A stretch of 64,000 nt of DNA from Candidatus Phytoplasma luffae (GCF_018024475.1 NZ_CP054393.1:705144-769143); one strand, 5' to 3'; shown: positions 1 to 9,388, counted from the first letter of the stretch. The notes: generated by a model from the sequence alone, not told the origin. A program made the numbers and translations.

Positions 1-545
1 TAACTCAAAAAACATTAGATATTTTATTTGGTTGTCAAAATTATCAATTAACTTTCTTTAAAAATTTACAACAAAAAGGTCAATTCGCTGCTGAAGAAAA
101 AATTGATGTTATGAGTTCTTTAGGAAAAATTTTAAAAAATGTTCGTATTTTAGGCCCAAGTAGAAATATTGATCAAGTAGAAATAAGTCAAAGTGATAAT
201 GTTAGATATCAATTTAATGCTTGCGTTAGAAGTTCTGGTGATATTGTCGGTTCTGCTCCAGCTACTTTAATCGGTCCTAAAGGACAAGTAGAAATTTCTG
301 AAGGAGTTATTATTGCTGATAGACATATTCATTTATCACCTGAAGATGCTAAAAATTTCAACGTTCAAGATGGTCAAATAGTTAATATTAAAATCAAAGG
401 TATTAAGTCAGGTATTTTAGGAAATGTTTTATGTCGCGTAAATCCTACATTTATTTTAGAATGCCATTTAGATACTGATGATGCATGTTCTTTTTTATTA
501 AAATCAGGAGATGTTGTAGAATTAATTAATGAGAGATTAGTTTAA
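1..545 (+). CDS. pduL: Phosphate propanoyltransferase-type phosphotransacetylase (PduL), 5' end outside window
   Basis: The reading frame is open from the first bases of the window, so this is the C-terminal part of a longer protein; the ATG at 111 is internal. Visible PduL signatures are LFGxxYQLT-like, QxGQFAAEE, NVRILGPSR, QVEIS, RSSGD, GVIIADRHIH (likely metal-binding histidines) and LDTDDA. PduL proteins interconvert acyl-CoA plus phosphate with acyl-phosphate and CoA. In phytoplasmas this is thought to give acetyl-phosphate for ATP formation by acetate kinase (inference from the family). The N-terminal metal-binding part lies upstream of the window. No obvious terminator follows the stop. 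Confidence 0.88.
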   Translation, partial: TQKTLDILFGCQNYQLTFFKNLQQKGQFAAEEKIDVMSSLGKILKNVRILGPSRNIDQVEISQSDNVRYQFNACVRSSGDIVGSAPATLIGPKGQVEISEGVIIADRHIHLSPEDAKNFNVQDGQIVNIKIKGIKSGILGNVLCRVNPTFILECHLDTDDACSFLLKSGDVVELINERLV

Positions 546-645
546 TTTTATTTTTATTAAATATTTATATTTTATTAAATACATAAATGTTTTTTTTTTA
601 TAATTAAAAATTTATTTATTTTTGGTTTTAAATTTTTTAAAAATA

Positions 646-673
646 TTGTTTATAAATTGTATTAATTTATAAT
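646..673 (+). promoter_or_regulatory. Putative sigma-70-type promoter for the HD gene and rsmA
   Basis: TTGTTT (646-651) and TATAAT (668-673) are 16 bp apart, 48 bp before the ATG at 721. The match is good, but the region is so AT-rich that chance matches are common. Confidence 0.45.
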
Positions 674-720
674 ATATAAATAAACGATAGAAAGAAATTT
701 TTTAACAATATCAAATAATA

Positions 721-2001
721 ATGAAATATTTAAATCAAACAAAAAAACAATCAGATATAACAATTGATAAAATTAAAAAATTACAAGTATTTACAGATCC
801 TATTTATGGTTTTATTTTTATAGACTATGTTGTTTTAAAAAAATTAATAAATACTCAACCTTTACAGAGGTTAAAAAAAATAAAACAACTTAGTTTCGTT
901 AATATTGTTTTTAATTGCGCCGAACATTCTCGTTTTAGTCATAGTTTAGGAGTGTATGAATTAGCCAGAAGGTTTATAGAAATAAATGAAAAAATGTTTA
1001 ATAAAAGAGAAGAATTGCTTTTATTAACTACATCTTTATTACATGATGTCGGTCATGGTCCTTTTTCTCATGCATTTGAACAAATCGCGAAAATTAATCA
1101 TGAAAGAAAAAGTGTTCAAATAATTAAAGAAAATCTAGAAATAGTTAGTATTTTAGATGAAATAGATAAAGATTTTAAAAATGATATCGCTGATATTATT
1201 TTAAAAAAAAGTAAATTCCCTTTAATTGAACAATTAATAACTAGTTCTTTAGATTTTGATAGATTAGATTATTTAAAAAGAGATTCATTTTTTTCTGGCA
1301 TTAGTTACGGTAATATTGATGTTAATTATTTGATGAGAAAAATAGAAATAGATGATAAAAATCAAAATATTGTCTTTAATAAGAGTGTTATTTGTTCGAT
1401 AGAAAATTATTTAATTAGTCGTTATCATATGTATTGTAGATTGTATAATAATAAAAAAGTTTTAGGATATACAGCTATTTTTATTAAATTATTTGAAAGA
1501 ATAAATTATTTGTTTCATCAAAAATATGATTTTGAAAATTTAAAAAATAATGGTATTTTAACATTATTTAAAAAATTTATTGACTCTAAATCAAATGATA
1601 TTTCTTTATATTTGCAAATGAACGATAATTATATAAATACTTTGATTATGTTTTTAAAAAATGAAAAAGATGCAATTTTAGTTAATTTATCTAATGATTT
1701 TTTAAATCGTAATATTTGGCTACATACTAAAGATGAAGAAAAAATCAAAAAAAAGTTTAATTATTCAGAGGAAGATAGTAGATATTATATTTATAATTAT
1801 AAAAAAGAGAATAAAATTGATAATACAAAAAAAATAATTTATGACCAAAAAAAAGATAAAATTTTGATTTATGAAAATAATAAATTCGACAATATTACAT
1901 TAGATAAAACAAATACAATTATAAAAAAATTGTTAGATGAAAAAATAAAAAAAACAGATTTTTATTTTTTTTATAGAGATAAAAACTTACATAATGAATA
2001 A
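721..2001 (+). CDS. HD-domain phosphohydrolase, dGTPase/SAMHD1-like
   Basis: A 426-residue HD-superfamily protein. The metal-binding set is visible: H69/H74 in the EHSRFSHSLGV motif, the H108-D109 doublet in LLHDVGHGPFSH, and a later aspartate in SLDFDRLDYLKRD near residue 180. This arrangement matches the YdhJ/SAMHD1-like branch, whose characterised members hydrolyse dNTPs or related phosphoesters. The substrate here is unknown. The gene overlaps the start of rsmA by 8 bp, so the two are probably co-transcribed and translationally coupled. The C-terminal 100 residues are Lys/Asn-rich and not recognisable. Confidence 0.82.
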   Translation: MKYLNQTKKQSDITIDKIKKLQVFTDPIYGFIFIDYVVLKKLINTQPLQRLKKIKQLSFVNIVFNCAEHSRFSHSLGVYELARRFIEINEKMFNKREELLLLTTSLLHDVGHGPFSHAFEQIAKINHERKSVQIIKENLEIVSILDEIDKDFKNDIADIILKKSKFPLIEQLITSSLDFDRLDYLKRDSFFSGISYGNIDVNYLMRKIEIDDKNQNIVFNKSVICSIENYLISRYHMYCRLYNNKKVLGYTAIFIKLFERINYLFHQKYDFENLKNNGILTLFKKFIDSKSNDISLYLQMNDNYINTLIMFLKNEKDAILVNLSNDFLNRNIWLHTKDEEKIKKKFNYSEEDSRYYIYNYKKENKIDNTKKIIYDQKKDKILIYENNKFDNITLDKTNTIIKKLLDEKIKKTDFYFFYRDKNLHNE

Positions 2002-2806
2002 AAAACATGTTTTTAAAAAAAAATATGGTCAAAATTTTTTAAAAGATTTGAATTTATTGAATTTCATAGTTAAAAAATCTAATTTAGAAGAGGAAAATGT
2101 TGTAGAAATAGGCCCAGGAAAAGGCATTTTAACACGTTTAATATTAGAAAAATCTAAAAGATTGTTAGCTTACGAAATTGATTCTGATTTGAAATGTTTT
2201 TTGAATTTTGGTTCTAATGATAAAATTAATATTATTTATGATGATTTTTTATCACGTGATTTAGAAAAAGATTTCGATAAATATTTTCAAGAAGAAGAGA
2301 TAATTTTAATAGGAAATTTACCTTATTATATTACCACTCCTATTTTATTTAAGGTTTTATTAACTAAGCGAATAAAAACTTTTATTATTATGGTCCAAAA
2401 AGAAGTCGGTTTAAGATTAATAAGTCCTTCGAAAACCAAAGATTATAACGCTTTAAGTGTTTTAGTCCAAACTTTAACTAAAATTTCTAAAATAAAAATA
2501 GTTAACAAAAATATGTTTTTCCCTACACCTAAAGTAGATGGTATTGTTTTGAAATTCGATAAAATACATTTAGAAGAGAAACAAAGAGAATTTATTGAAA
2601 CAGATTTTTTGAAATTTATTAAAGCATCTTTTCAACAAAAAAGAAAAAATTTATTAAATAATTTAAGTAAAAATTTTAATATTTCTAAGTCTCAAATTAT
2701 ATCTTTTTTAGAAAAATATCAAATACCTTCGAATATTAGAGCTGAAGAAATAGATATTGAAAGATTCCAAAAAATAACTTCTCTTTTTTTTGATTTTTTT
2801 AAGTAA
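1994..2806 (+). CDS. rsmA: 16S rRNA adenine dimethyltransferase (KsgA/RsmA)
   Basis: The 270-residue protein dimethylates two adjacent adenines in the 3' terminal hairpin of 16S rRNA (helix 45) during small-subunit assembly, using S-adenosylmethionine. Motifs: KKYGQNFLKD at the N-terminus, the SAM loop EIGPGKG (38-44), catalytic motif IV GNLPYYITTP (107-115), and FFPTPKVDG. The C-terminal helical domain carries SFQQKRKNLLNNL. Length is normal for the family. The start overlaps the preceding HD gene by 8 bp. Confidence 0.96.
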   Translation: MNKKHVFKKKYGQNFLKDLNLLNFIVKKSNLEEENVVEIGPGKGILTRLILEKSKRLLAYEIDSDLKCFLNFGSNDKINIIYDDFLSRDLEKDFDKYFQEEEIILIGNLPYYITTPILFKVLLTKRIKTFIIMVQKEVGLRLISPSKTKDYNALSVLVQTLTKISKIKIVNKNMFFPTPKVDGIVLKFDKIHLEEKQREFIETDFLKFIKASFQQKRKNLLNNLSKNFNISKSQIISFLEKYQIPSNIRAEEIDIERFQKITSLFFDFFK

Positions 2807-2946
2807 TGAAATTATCTATTTATAAAATATATTAAGTAAAAAAAATGTTTTCATAAATATTATGTTACTATATTTTATAGTGGGTAGTGAATTATAATAA
2901 TTTAACTATTAAGATAAAAAAAATATAATAAGGGAATATATATCAA

Positions 2947-3549
2947 ATGATGATTACTTACATAAAAGTAAATTTATATACTAATCAACAAAGTAGATTA
3001 AAAGCAATTGCATCTGTTACATTAAATAATTGTTTTGTTGTTCATAATATTAAAGTTATCGAAAGAGAAACAGGACTTTTAATAGCGATGCCTAGCATCA
3101 AAAATACTAAAGGTGTTTATGTTGATGTTGCTCACCCAATTAATAAAGAAACCAGAGAAATGATTGAAACAACTGTGAAAACCAAATTTCAAGAAATGAT
3201 TGATACAAATGAATCAAAAATAGAAGCTGCAATTAATACAGAAAAAGAAGAAGAATTAGCAGTTACAAATGTAAAAGTTAATTTATATCCTAATAGCAAA
3301 ACTAGATTAAAAGGTAAAATTTCTATTACTTTAAATAATTGTTTTGTTGTTCATGGAATTAAAGTTATTGATGGTGAAAAAGGTATTTTTATAGCAATGC
3401 CAAGTATTAAAAATTCCAAAGGTATTTACGTTGATATAGCACATCCAATTAATAAAGAAACAAGACAAAAAATAGAGTCTAGTGTGATTGAAGCTTTTCA
3501 AGAAGTGAACGAAAACCAAGAACAAGTTGTTGAAAAAGATATTTTTTAA
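2947..3549 (+). CDS. spoVG: SpoVG-like protein with two tandem SpoVG domains
   Basis: A 200-residue protein made of two SpoVG units, about residues 1-80 and 88-190. Each has the same pattern: xVKVNLYxNxxxRLK, SxTLNNCFVVHxIKVI, GxxIAMPSIKNxKGxYVDxAHPINKETR. A charged linker (about 75-90) joins them. Ordinary SpoVG is about 95 residues with one unit. In other Firmicutes SpoVG binds nucleic acid and acts as a pleiotropic regulator; the role here is unknown. The gene stands alone between rsmA and a metal ATPase. An AAGGGAA ribosome binding site lies 11 bp upstream of a double ATG. Confidence 0.92.
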   Translation: MMITYIKVNLYTNQQSRLKAIASVTLNNCFVVHNIKVIERETGLLIAMPSIKNTKGVYVDVAHPINKETREMIETTVKTKFQEMIDTNESKIEAAINTEKEEELAVTNVKVNLYPNSKTRLKGKISITLNNCFVVHGIKVIDGEKGIFIAMPSIKNSKGIYVDIAHPINKETRQKIESSVIEAFQEVNENQEQVVEKDIF

Positions 3550-3586
3550 TTATTATTAAGAATTTATTAAAGAAAGTTGATTATTT

Positions 3587-5572
3587 ATGAATAATGATTT
3601 TCGAAAATATAGAAAAAATAATTGTTGCTCTGAAAATCAAATATCATACAAAAGTATTTATTCTTTTTTTATAGGTTTGTTTATTTATTTTTTTATTTTT
3701 ATCCCTTTAAATTCAGATTTAATATCTTTTGACAATCTTTGGTTATTTAAATGGTTTTTTGCTTTACTGATTCTTTTTTTAACAGGTTTCTCTGTTATAA
3801 AAGAAGGAATTGTTAAAGTTTATAAAGATAGTAAAAAAAATAAAAAAATAACATTTAATATACATATTTTGATGATTTTATCTTCTTTAGGTTCATTATA
3901 TTTGAAAAGTTTAAATGAATCTGTTTTGTTAATTATTATTTTTGGAGGAGCTAATTTTTTAGAAGAATATGTAGAGAGCAAAAATCAGAAAGAAATAAAA
4001 AAACTTTTGAACATTATCCCTGAAAAAGCTAAATTGTTAAAAAAAAATAATGATTTTGAATTAATAAATGTTAATGATTTAGAGATAGGCGATAAAGTTT
4101 TAGTATTGAACGGCGAACAAATTCCTTCTGATGGTATTATTATTTCTGGTTCTTCTTCTATTGATGAATCTTCTATTACGGGCGAAAGTGTTCCTGTTGA
4201 TAAAACAGTAGGTGATCGAGTTTTTGGTAGCAATATTAACTTAACTCAAACTTTAATAATAAAAATCATTACGAAAGCCGACGAAAATGTTTTTTTTAAA
4301 ATAGTTGAAACAACTTATAAAATTCAAAATAATGTATCTAAAAAAGCATCTTTTATTAAAAAATTAGAACCTATATATGTCAAAATAATTATTTTCATAA
4401 CCGCGATTGCGATTTTAGGCGGTTTTATAATAAATTTTTTTGAACTTTTTGGTCCGATAAAATATTGGGATAAGGATGGAATTTTTTATAAAAGTATAGT
4501 TTTTTTAACAATAAGTTCTCCTTGCGCTTTGATTGTTGCTGATATTCCTGCTTCTCTTTCTGCTATTACTCATTTAGCTAAAAAAGGTGTTTTACTTAAA
4601 CAACATCAATCTTTGAGTGTTTTTTCAGATATCGGCGCTATCGCTTTTGATAAAACAGGCACTTTGAGCAAAGGAGAAATTCAGATTAATGATATTGTTT
4701 TTGATTCCGATATTTCAGAAGAACAAAAAACAAAATATTTAAATATTTTATCCGTTATGATTCAAGAATCGAATCATCCAGTTTCTTTTTCAATCAAAAA
4801 ATATTTAAAATATAATTTTAAATTAGAATCTTGCTTAAAATTAAAAATTTTAAATGTTATAGGTGTAGGAATTGAATCGCAAGATGAATATAATAATAAT
4901 TATAAAATATTTAAATATAGTTATTATAAAAATATCCCTTCGCAAATACAATCTAAAATAGACGATTTTTTTCAAGATGGAAACACAATTATTTGTTTTA
5001 GTCATAACGATAATATCATTATGATTATCGCTTTAAAAGATGTTATCCGATCAGAATCTCGGGATATGGTTGCATATTTTTCTAACAATAATATTATTAC
5101 AACTATGTTGACGGGCGATAATGAAAAAGTGGCTAAAAATATTAGTTCTTATTTAGGTTTGGATTATGTTTATTTTGATTGTTTACCAGAAGATAAAAAA
5201 AAATATATTGATGTAATGAAAAAAAAATATCATAATGTAGCAATGGTGGGCGACGGAGTAAATGATGCTCCTGCTTTAGCTAATTCAGACGTTTCTATTT
5301 CTTTAAAAGAAGGAAGTGATGTTGCCGTCGATATTGCAGATATTATACTTATAAAAAACGATCTTAATAAGATAGTATATACTCATAAAGTATCTAAAAA
5401 ATTAAAAAAAATAGTATGGCAAAATATTTTTTTCGCTATTACAACAATAGTTATATGTTCTATACTTAATTTTTTTTCATGTGTTAACATGGTAGCTGCA
5501 GTTATAATTCATGAAGGTAGTACTTTATTAGTTATTTTGAATTGTTTAAGAATGAAAAAAAATATAAATTAA
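3587..5572 (+). CDS. P1B-4-type heavy-metal ATPase (Co/Fe/Zn efflux class)
   Basis: A 661-residue membrane ATPase that should pump a divalent transition metal out of the cell. Visible: TGES of the actuator domain (198-201), SPC in the transport helix (311-313), the phosphorylated aspartate in DKTGT (355-359), [17 protein letters not shown] and a HEGST motif in the last helix (642-646). SPC plus HEG(G/S)T defines subgroup P1B-4 (CoaT, CtpD, Bacillus PfeT/ZosA) in published classifications, rather than CPC-type copper or zinc/cadmium pumps. There is no N-terminal HMA domain, only a CC pair at residues 13-14. The exact metal is not determinable. Confidence 0.9.
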   Translation: MNNDFRKYRKNNCCSENQISYKSIYSFFIGLFIYFFIFIPLNSDLISFDNLWLFKWFFALLILFLTGFSVIKEGIVKVYKDSKKNKKITFNIHILMILSSLGSLYLKSLNESVLLIIIFGGANFLEEYVESKNQKEIKKLLNIIPEKAKLLKKNNDFELINVNDLEIGDKVLVLNGEQIPSDGIIISGSSSIDESSITGESVPVDKTVGDRVFGSNINLTQTLIIKIITKADENVFFKIVETTYKIQNNVSKKASFIKKLEPIYVKIIIFITAIAILGGFIINFFELFGPIKYWDKDGIFYKSIVFLTISSPCALIVADIPASLSAITHLAKKGVLLKQHQSLSVFSDIGAIAFDKTGTLSKGEIQINDIVFDSDISEEQKTKYLNILSVMIQESNHPVSFSIKKYLKYNFKLESCLKLKILNVIGVGIESQDEYNNNYKIFKYSYYKNIPSQIQSKIDDFFQDGNTIICFSHNDNIIMIIALKDVIRSESRDMVAYFSNNNIITTMLTGDNEKVAKNISSYLGLDYVYFDCLPEDKKKYIDVMKKKYHNVAMVGDGVNDAPALANSDVSISLKEGSDVAVDIADIILIKNDLNKIVYTHKVSKKLKKIVWQNIFFAITTIVICSILNFFSCVNMVAAVIIHEGSTLLVILNCLRMKKNIN

Positions 5573-5583
5573 ATAGTTATCAT

Positions 5584-5620
5584 AAAAGACAAAAAATTAT
5601 TTTTAATTTTTTGTCTTTTT
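5584..5620 (+). terminator. Rho-independent terminator after the metal ATPase gene
   Basis: The stem AAAAGACAAAAAATTA pairs with TAATTTTTTGTCTTTT and is followed by a T run, 12 bp after the ATPase stop codon. Confidence 0.75.
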
Positions 5621-5816
5621 TTAATTAATAACATAAATTTAATATTTAATTTTTTAAAAAAGATAAATTTAATTTATAATATAATAAAGTTATTTTTATA
5701 TCAAAATCGGAAAACACAAATATTTATAAAAATTAATAAAAATTTTTTTAATAGAAAATTCATTTTTGGATAATTTGATATATTTTTTATTTTAATAAAT
5801 TAAAATAAAAAAATTG

Positions 5817-5866
5817 TTATTATCAAAGAAAAGAAGAAAAAAATTTCTTCTTTTCTTTGATAATAA
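5817..5866. repeat. Perfect 23-bp inverted repeat with 4-nt loop
   Basis: Arms 5817-5839 and 5844-5866 are exact reverse complements (left arm begins TTATTATCAAAGAAAAG), separated by AAAA. No T run follows on the plus strand, so it does not look like a simple terminator of the upstream gene. Confidence 0.85.
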
Positions 5867-5902
5867 ATATAACATTTTATTTATTATCAAAAATGAAACA
5901 CA

Positions 5903-5956
5903 CTTTAAAAATCTCTCTATTTTCATTTATTTAAATGAAAATAGAGGGGTTTAAAG
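5903..5956. repeat. Second long inverted repeat
   Basis: The core arms CTCTATTTTCATTTA (5915-5929) and its exact complement (5932-5946) are extended outward, after a bulge, by CTTTAAA/TTTAAAG. It lies only 36 bp after the first hairpin. Confidence 0.75.
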
Positions 5957-6611
5957 ATAGAATAGATTAAAAAAAATTCAATAAAATGATTATTTATAAA
6001 TTTGTATCAATATCGCATTTATAAAAAATGAAAATTATTTTTGATTTTTATTTTGATTAACCCATGAATATAATCAGAAAAGAAATTATTTATTTTTTTG
6101 ATAAACTAATAAATCATTTTATTTTATTGATGAAGATTTTTTTAAAAAAAGATAATAAATAATTACATTTTTATTTTTTTTTAAAAAAATTTTTTAAAAA
6201 AAAGAAATATAGTATTTATTTTTTTTGTTAATTTAATTGTAATATTATTTTTTAAAGTTTTATTAATTTTCGATCATAACTTAATATTATGAAATTAATT
6301 TAATTTTTAGTTTTAAATAAAGATTTAATTTGAAGTGTTTTATATTATAATAATATTTTTCGACAAAAATTTACTATAATATAAATAGTATAAAAATATA
6401 AAATTATTATAAATTTATTTTTAATTTTTATTTTTTTATCTATTCCATTGTTCAAATTTTGTAATACTATTTTATTAATAACTTTTGATTTTAAATTTTA
6501 TCAAATTTTTTATAATTTTAAGATATTATTTAGTTAATTTTAACATTAATAATAAATATAAATTTTTATTTGATAAAATTAAATTATAAAAAAAGGATAA
6601 GTAAATTAATT

Positions 6612-6815
6612 ATGATTAATTTGTGGGGTTTTTTATTTTTTTTTATAGGTATTTTAGTCGGTGCGGTAATTACTTTTTTCTTTTTTAAAAAATATTTAAC
6701 TAAAAATCCACCTATTACAGAAAAACAAATAAAAATGATGTTTAAGCATATGGGACGTAATCCAAGCGAAAAACAAGTAAAACAAATTATGTCTAATATA
6801 ACGAACCAGAAGTAA
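6612..6815 (+). CDS. UPF0154 (YneF-like) small membrane protein
   Basis: A 67-residue protein: one N-terminal transmembrane helix (about 3-23) followed by KKYLTKNPPITEKQIKMM and a MGRNPSEKQVKQIM tail. This is the signature of the UPF0154/YneF family, which is common in Firmicutes and Mollicutes and of unknown function. I chose the ATG at 6612; a TTG at 6570 would add 14 charged residues that the family lacks. The gene is followed after 9 bp by another small membrane protein gene. Confidence 0.85.
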   Translation: MINLWGFLFFFIGILVGAVITFFFFKKYLTKNPPITEKQIKMMFKHMGRNPSEKQVKQIMSNITNQK

Positions 6816-6824
6816 ATAAAATTT

Positions 6825-7172
6825 ATGAATTGTGTAACACTAATACTATTATTTTTTTTATTTGGTTTATTTGTTTCCGTTTTGATGAATTTTTTATATA
6901 ATTTTTTTGAAAAAAAAAATATAAAAAAATATTTATTAAAAATAAAGAATTTTGAAAAAGATTTGTTAAAATCTGTTGTGAATGAATACAAAGACCGAAA
7001 TTTTCCTTTAACAAAAGAACATTTTATTACTAAAAAATGGTTACAGCTAGGAATAGTAATTAAATTAGAAGAAAATAAAAAAAATTCTTTGCAATTTATT
7101 TGTGTTTTAAATAAAAAAATTTTTAATTTAATTCAAAAAGATTTATTTTTGAGAAAAATATATTTAGGATAA
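6825..7172 (+). CDS. Hypothetical protein with N-terminal membrane anchor
   Basis: A 115-residue protein I do not recognise. One hydrophobic helix (about residues 4-27) is followed by a Lys-rich cytoplasmic-looking region that is probably mostly helical. It starts 9 bp after the UPF0154 gene without a clear ribosome binding site, so translation is probably coupled to that gene. No functional motif is visible. Confidence 0.6.
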   Translation: MNCVTLILLFFLFGLFVSVLMNFLYNFFEKKNIKKYLLKIKNFEKDLLKSVVNEYKDRNFPLTKEHFITKKWLQLGIVIKLEENKKNSLQFICVLNKKIFNLIQKDLFLRKIYLG

Positions 7173-7224
7173 TGATATTTTTATTTATTTTTTTTATAAA
7201 ACAGATACAGAAAGAAAACAGATT

Positions 7225-7641
7225 ATGAGTGGATTTCAAATTATTGCTTACCATGAAGAAAAATTTCAAGACATTGGAATCATTAAAAATGGGTTAAAAA
7301 CTAAAATGGTTTCTCCTTTTATGAATGATGTAGATGATTATAGTAAACCTAATGAACTTTTTTGTTTATCTTTGATTTTTTGTTTTTATAAAACAGCTAC
7401 AAAAATAGTATCTATTAGAAAAGGAAAACCATTAGACGTTAAAGTTAAAATTTTATGCAAAACTTTAAAAGATCAAAAGGGATATTTTTTTCAAATTGAT
7501 TTATTTTGTGGTATTAAAGATTTATCTATCGAAGAGACTAAAGCAATTACCGAATTAACTCATAAAAAATGCCCTATTTCTAGATTGTTAGAAGGATATC
7601 CTCAAATTAATTTATTTTCTGTTTCTTACGAACAAATTTAA
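7225..7641 (+). CDS. OsmC/Ohr-family peroxiredoxin-like protein
   Basis: A 138-residue OsmC-fold protein. The two family cysteines are present: C53 in the LSLIFCFYKTA helix after NELF, and C116 in THKKCPISR. OsmC and Ohr proteins reduce organic hydroperoxides with this cysteine pair, using a lipoyl or thiol donor. The YhfA-like branch is less characterised and the sequence cannot separate them with certainty. It probably belongs to oxidative stress defence in the cytoplasm. It is preceded by a GAAAG-type ribosome binding site. Confidence 0.82.
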   Translation: MSGFQIIAYHEEKFQDIGIIKNGLKTKMVSPFMNDVDDYSKPNELFCLSLIFCFYKTATKIVSIRKGKPLDVKVKILCKTLKDQKGYFFQIDLFCGIKDLSIEETKAITELTHKKCPISRLLEGYPQINLFSVSYEQI

Positions 7642-8000
7642 TTTGTCAAAATTCTTTTTTAAAAAATTTTTATTTTGTTAAAAGTAAAAATTTTTTAAAA
7701 ATAGATAATGTTATTTATATTTTTTTAATCATTTTTTTATATTAATAATTTATATATTGGTTTATCGTCGGTATAAAAAAGTAAATTTATATTTGATATT
7801 TTTAATATTTAGTTAAATTTTTAATAAAAAATGAATATTTTTTTTGATAGATTAAATAAAATATTTTTATTTTCGGATAATTTTTTGGATATTGACTAAG
7901 AATGAATTATATTATGTTTTTTATAGAAATATTTATAAATATAAATATTTATGATGGTTGGAACAAAAGAAAGGCATAAAAAAATAAAAATAAAATAAAA
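7642..8000. other. Intergenic region, no gene seen
   Basis: AT-rich, with only weak A/T hairpins just after the osmC-like gene (about 7660-7705). An AGAAAGG near 7968 lies about 25 bp before the next ATG, unusually far for a ribosome binding site. I found no TPP, preQ1 or other riboswitch consensus despite a vitamin-uptake-like gene downstream. Confidence 0.4.
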
Positions 8001-8684
8001 ATGAAAAAGTTTTTATTACAAAAAATAATAATTATTTCCTTTTTTTTATCAATTTCCTTTATTACAGAAATATTATTAACTAAGTTTATTTTGCAATCTC
8101 ATAATTGCGCTAATTCTTTATTAAAGTTAGAATTATTACCACTTTATTTGATAGGTTTTTTAGTTGGTTTTAAATATAGTTTTTTTGCTAATTTGTTGTA
8201 TACTATTATCCATATTATTTTTGAAAGTGGATATAGTTGGTCTTTTACTAATTTATTAAGCGGCAAGGAAAAAGGTTATATATATTTTTTATTTTTTTTC
8301 TTTATAATTCCTTATTTAACTTGTTCTTTAACAGGGTTATTTCGTTCTTGTGATAAAAAAAAATTAAAAAGTTTATATAAAAATAAAGATATTTTTAAGA
8401 GTATGATAATAATAACTATTATTCAAATCTTTTCTTATGCTTTATTTATTTCTTTATTTTATAACAAGGAATCGTTTGATTCGATCATTCATAAAAATGA
8501 ATATCATCATGACCATGAGGAACACGAAAAGGAACATTCTATTTTTTCCATTCCAGATACTGGTAAAGGGCTTTTTTTATATCAGATGTTGGCGGTTTGT
8601 TTAAATAATTTAATTATTGGTGTTATTTTATATTTTATAAAATATATTTTAAAAGATAATATTGAATATTTTGATTTAGAATAA
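8001..8684 (+). CDS. Probable ECF-transporter S component with a His-rich loop
   Basis: A 227-residue integral membrane protein with about six hydrophobic segments. The stretch ELLPLYLIGFLVGFKYSFFANLLY and the spacing of the segments resemble substrate-binding S components such as ThiT. If so, it binds a vitamin or metal and works with a shared EcfA/A'/T energising module encoded elsewhere. Between the fourth and fifth helices there is a loop (about 166-182) with the sequence HHDHEEHEKEH, which could bind metal ions. No substrate can be assigned. The gene converges on recU with only 11 bp between stops. Confidence 0.5.
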   Translation: MKKFLLQKIIIISFFLSISFITEILLTKFILQSHNCANSLLKLELLPLYLIGFLVGFKYSFFANLLYTIIHIIFESGYSWSFTNLLSGKEKGYIYFLFFFFIIPYLTCSLTGLFRSCDKKKLKSLYKNKDIFKSMIIITIIQIFSYALFISLFYNKESFDSIIHKNEYHHDHEEHEKEHSIFSIPDTGKGLFLYQMLAVCLNNLIIGVILYFIKYILKDNIEYFDLE

Positions 8685-8695
8685 AATATCTATTT

Positions 8696-9256
8696 TTATA
8701 TAAAATGATTAACTATTTTAATATAATCTAATTTAGGATAATAAGAAAAATTTATTTCATATAATTCTTTTTGGAAAATTTCATAATTTATACTTTTTTT
8801 AGTGTTTGTTTTTAAATAATTAATTAAAAATTCTATCGGCATATAAAAATATTTATTTTTTTTTTTAAAATTGATAATAAAAAATGATATACCGTTAAAT
8901 TTTTTTATTTTGTCTAAAATATCTATTTGATGTGATGGCACATTAGATAAAGGGAAATTATTAAGATTATTAGTTTCTTTTGTATCAAAACACAAATATC
9001 GACCTTTATAAATGCCTTGATAATCAGGTAAAGATTTTTTATTATAATAAGCTTCTGTTATTTTCGCTTGTTGTCTTATTAAATATTTAACTTTAACTAT
9101 TTTTATAGGAATTTCGTTTTTAAAAATCATAGCTATATTTTTTTCTCTATAAAAGTCATTAGTTAAATCAATATTTTGTTCTAAAGTTTTTCCTAATCTG
9201 GTTTTATTTATTATTTGGTTATTTTCTTTTTTTTTACTAAAAGGGTATTGAAACAT
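8696..9256 (-). CDS. recU: Holliday junction resolvase RecU
   Basis: A 186-residue nuclease that cleaves four-way DNA junctions in Firmicutes and Mollicutes. Matches to the family: LGKTLEQNIDLTNDFY, IPIKIVKVKY, KITEAYYNKKSLPDYQGIYKGRY, KETNNLNNFPLSNVPSHQID. The catalytic region has D78 (LPDYQG) and the D91-x-K93 pair in CFDTKET. Characterised RecU has Glu rather than Asp at the position of D91, a conservative change that might affect activity. The gene is divergent from the RNase J pair and converges on the S-component gene. Confidence 0.9.
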   Translation of the reverse strand: MFQYPFSKKKENNQIINKTRLGKTLEQNIDLTNDFYREKNIAMIFKNEIPIKIVKVKYLIRQQAKITEAYYNKKSLPDYQGIYKGRYLCFDTKETNNLNNFPLSNVPSHQIDILDKIKKFNGISFFIINFKKKNKYFYMPIEFLINYLKTNTKKSINYEIFQKELYEINFSYYPKLDYIKIVNHFI

Positions 9257-9388
9257 TTGAGATTTTTCTTACTTTCTGAAAATTTTATATAAATTTATTT
9301 TTAAAAAATGATCGTAACATTCTATATTATAATTTTTTTTTGATATATTTTTATTTTTTTAAAACAATATAAACAAGGAGTTTTTGCA

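Larger units (their letters stand above)
5621..6611. other. Gene-free AT-rich interval with two strong hairpins
   Basis: No ORF, tRNA or recognisable gene remnant is visible on either strand. The interval is nearly pure A/T except for two long inverted repeats, listed separately, in its first third. Confidence 0.6.

Noticed and set aside
3985..4233. Minus-strand ORF of 82 codons inside the metal ATPase gene
   Set aside because: Antisense to the conserved actuator domain; no independent support.
6584..7014. Minus-strand ORFs of 135 and 63 codons
   Set aside because: They are antisense shadows of the UPF0154 gene and its neighbour; the plus-strand frames have family matches or better starts.
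7642..8000. Riboswitch before the S-component gene
   Set aside because: No conserved TPP, preQ1, FMN or cobalamin core elements could be aligned.
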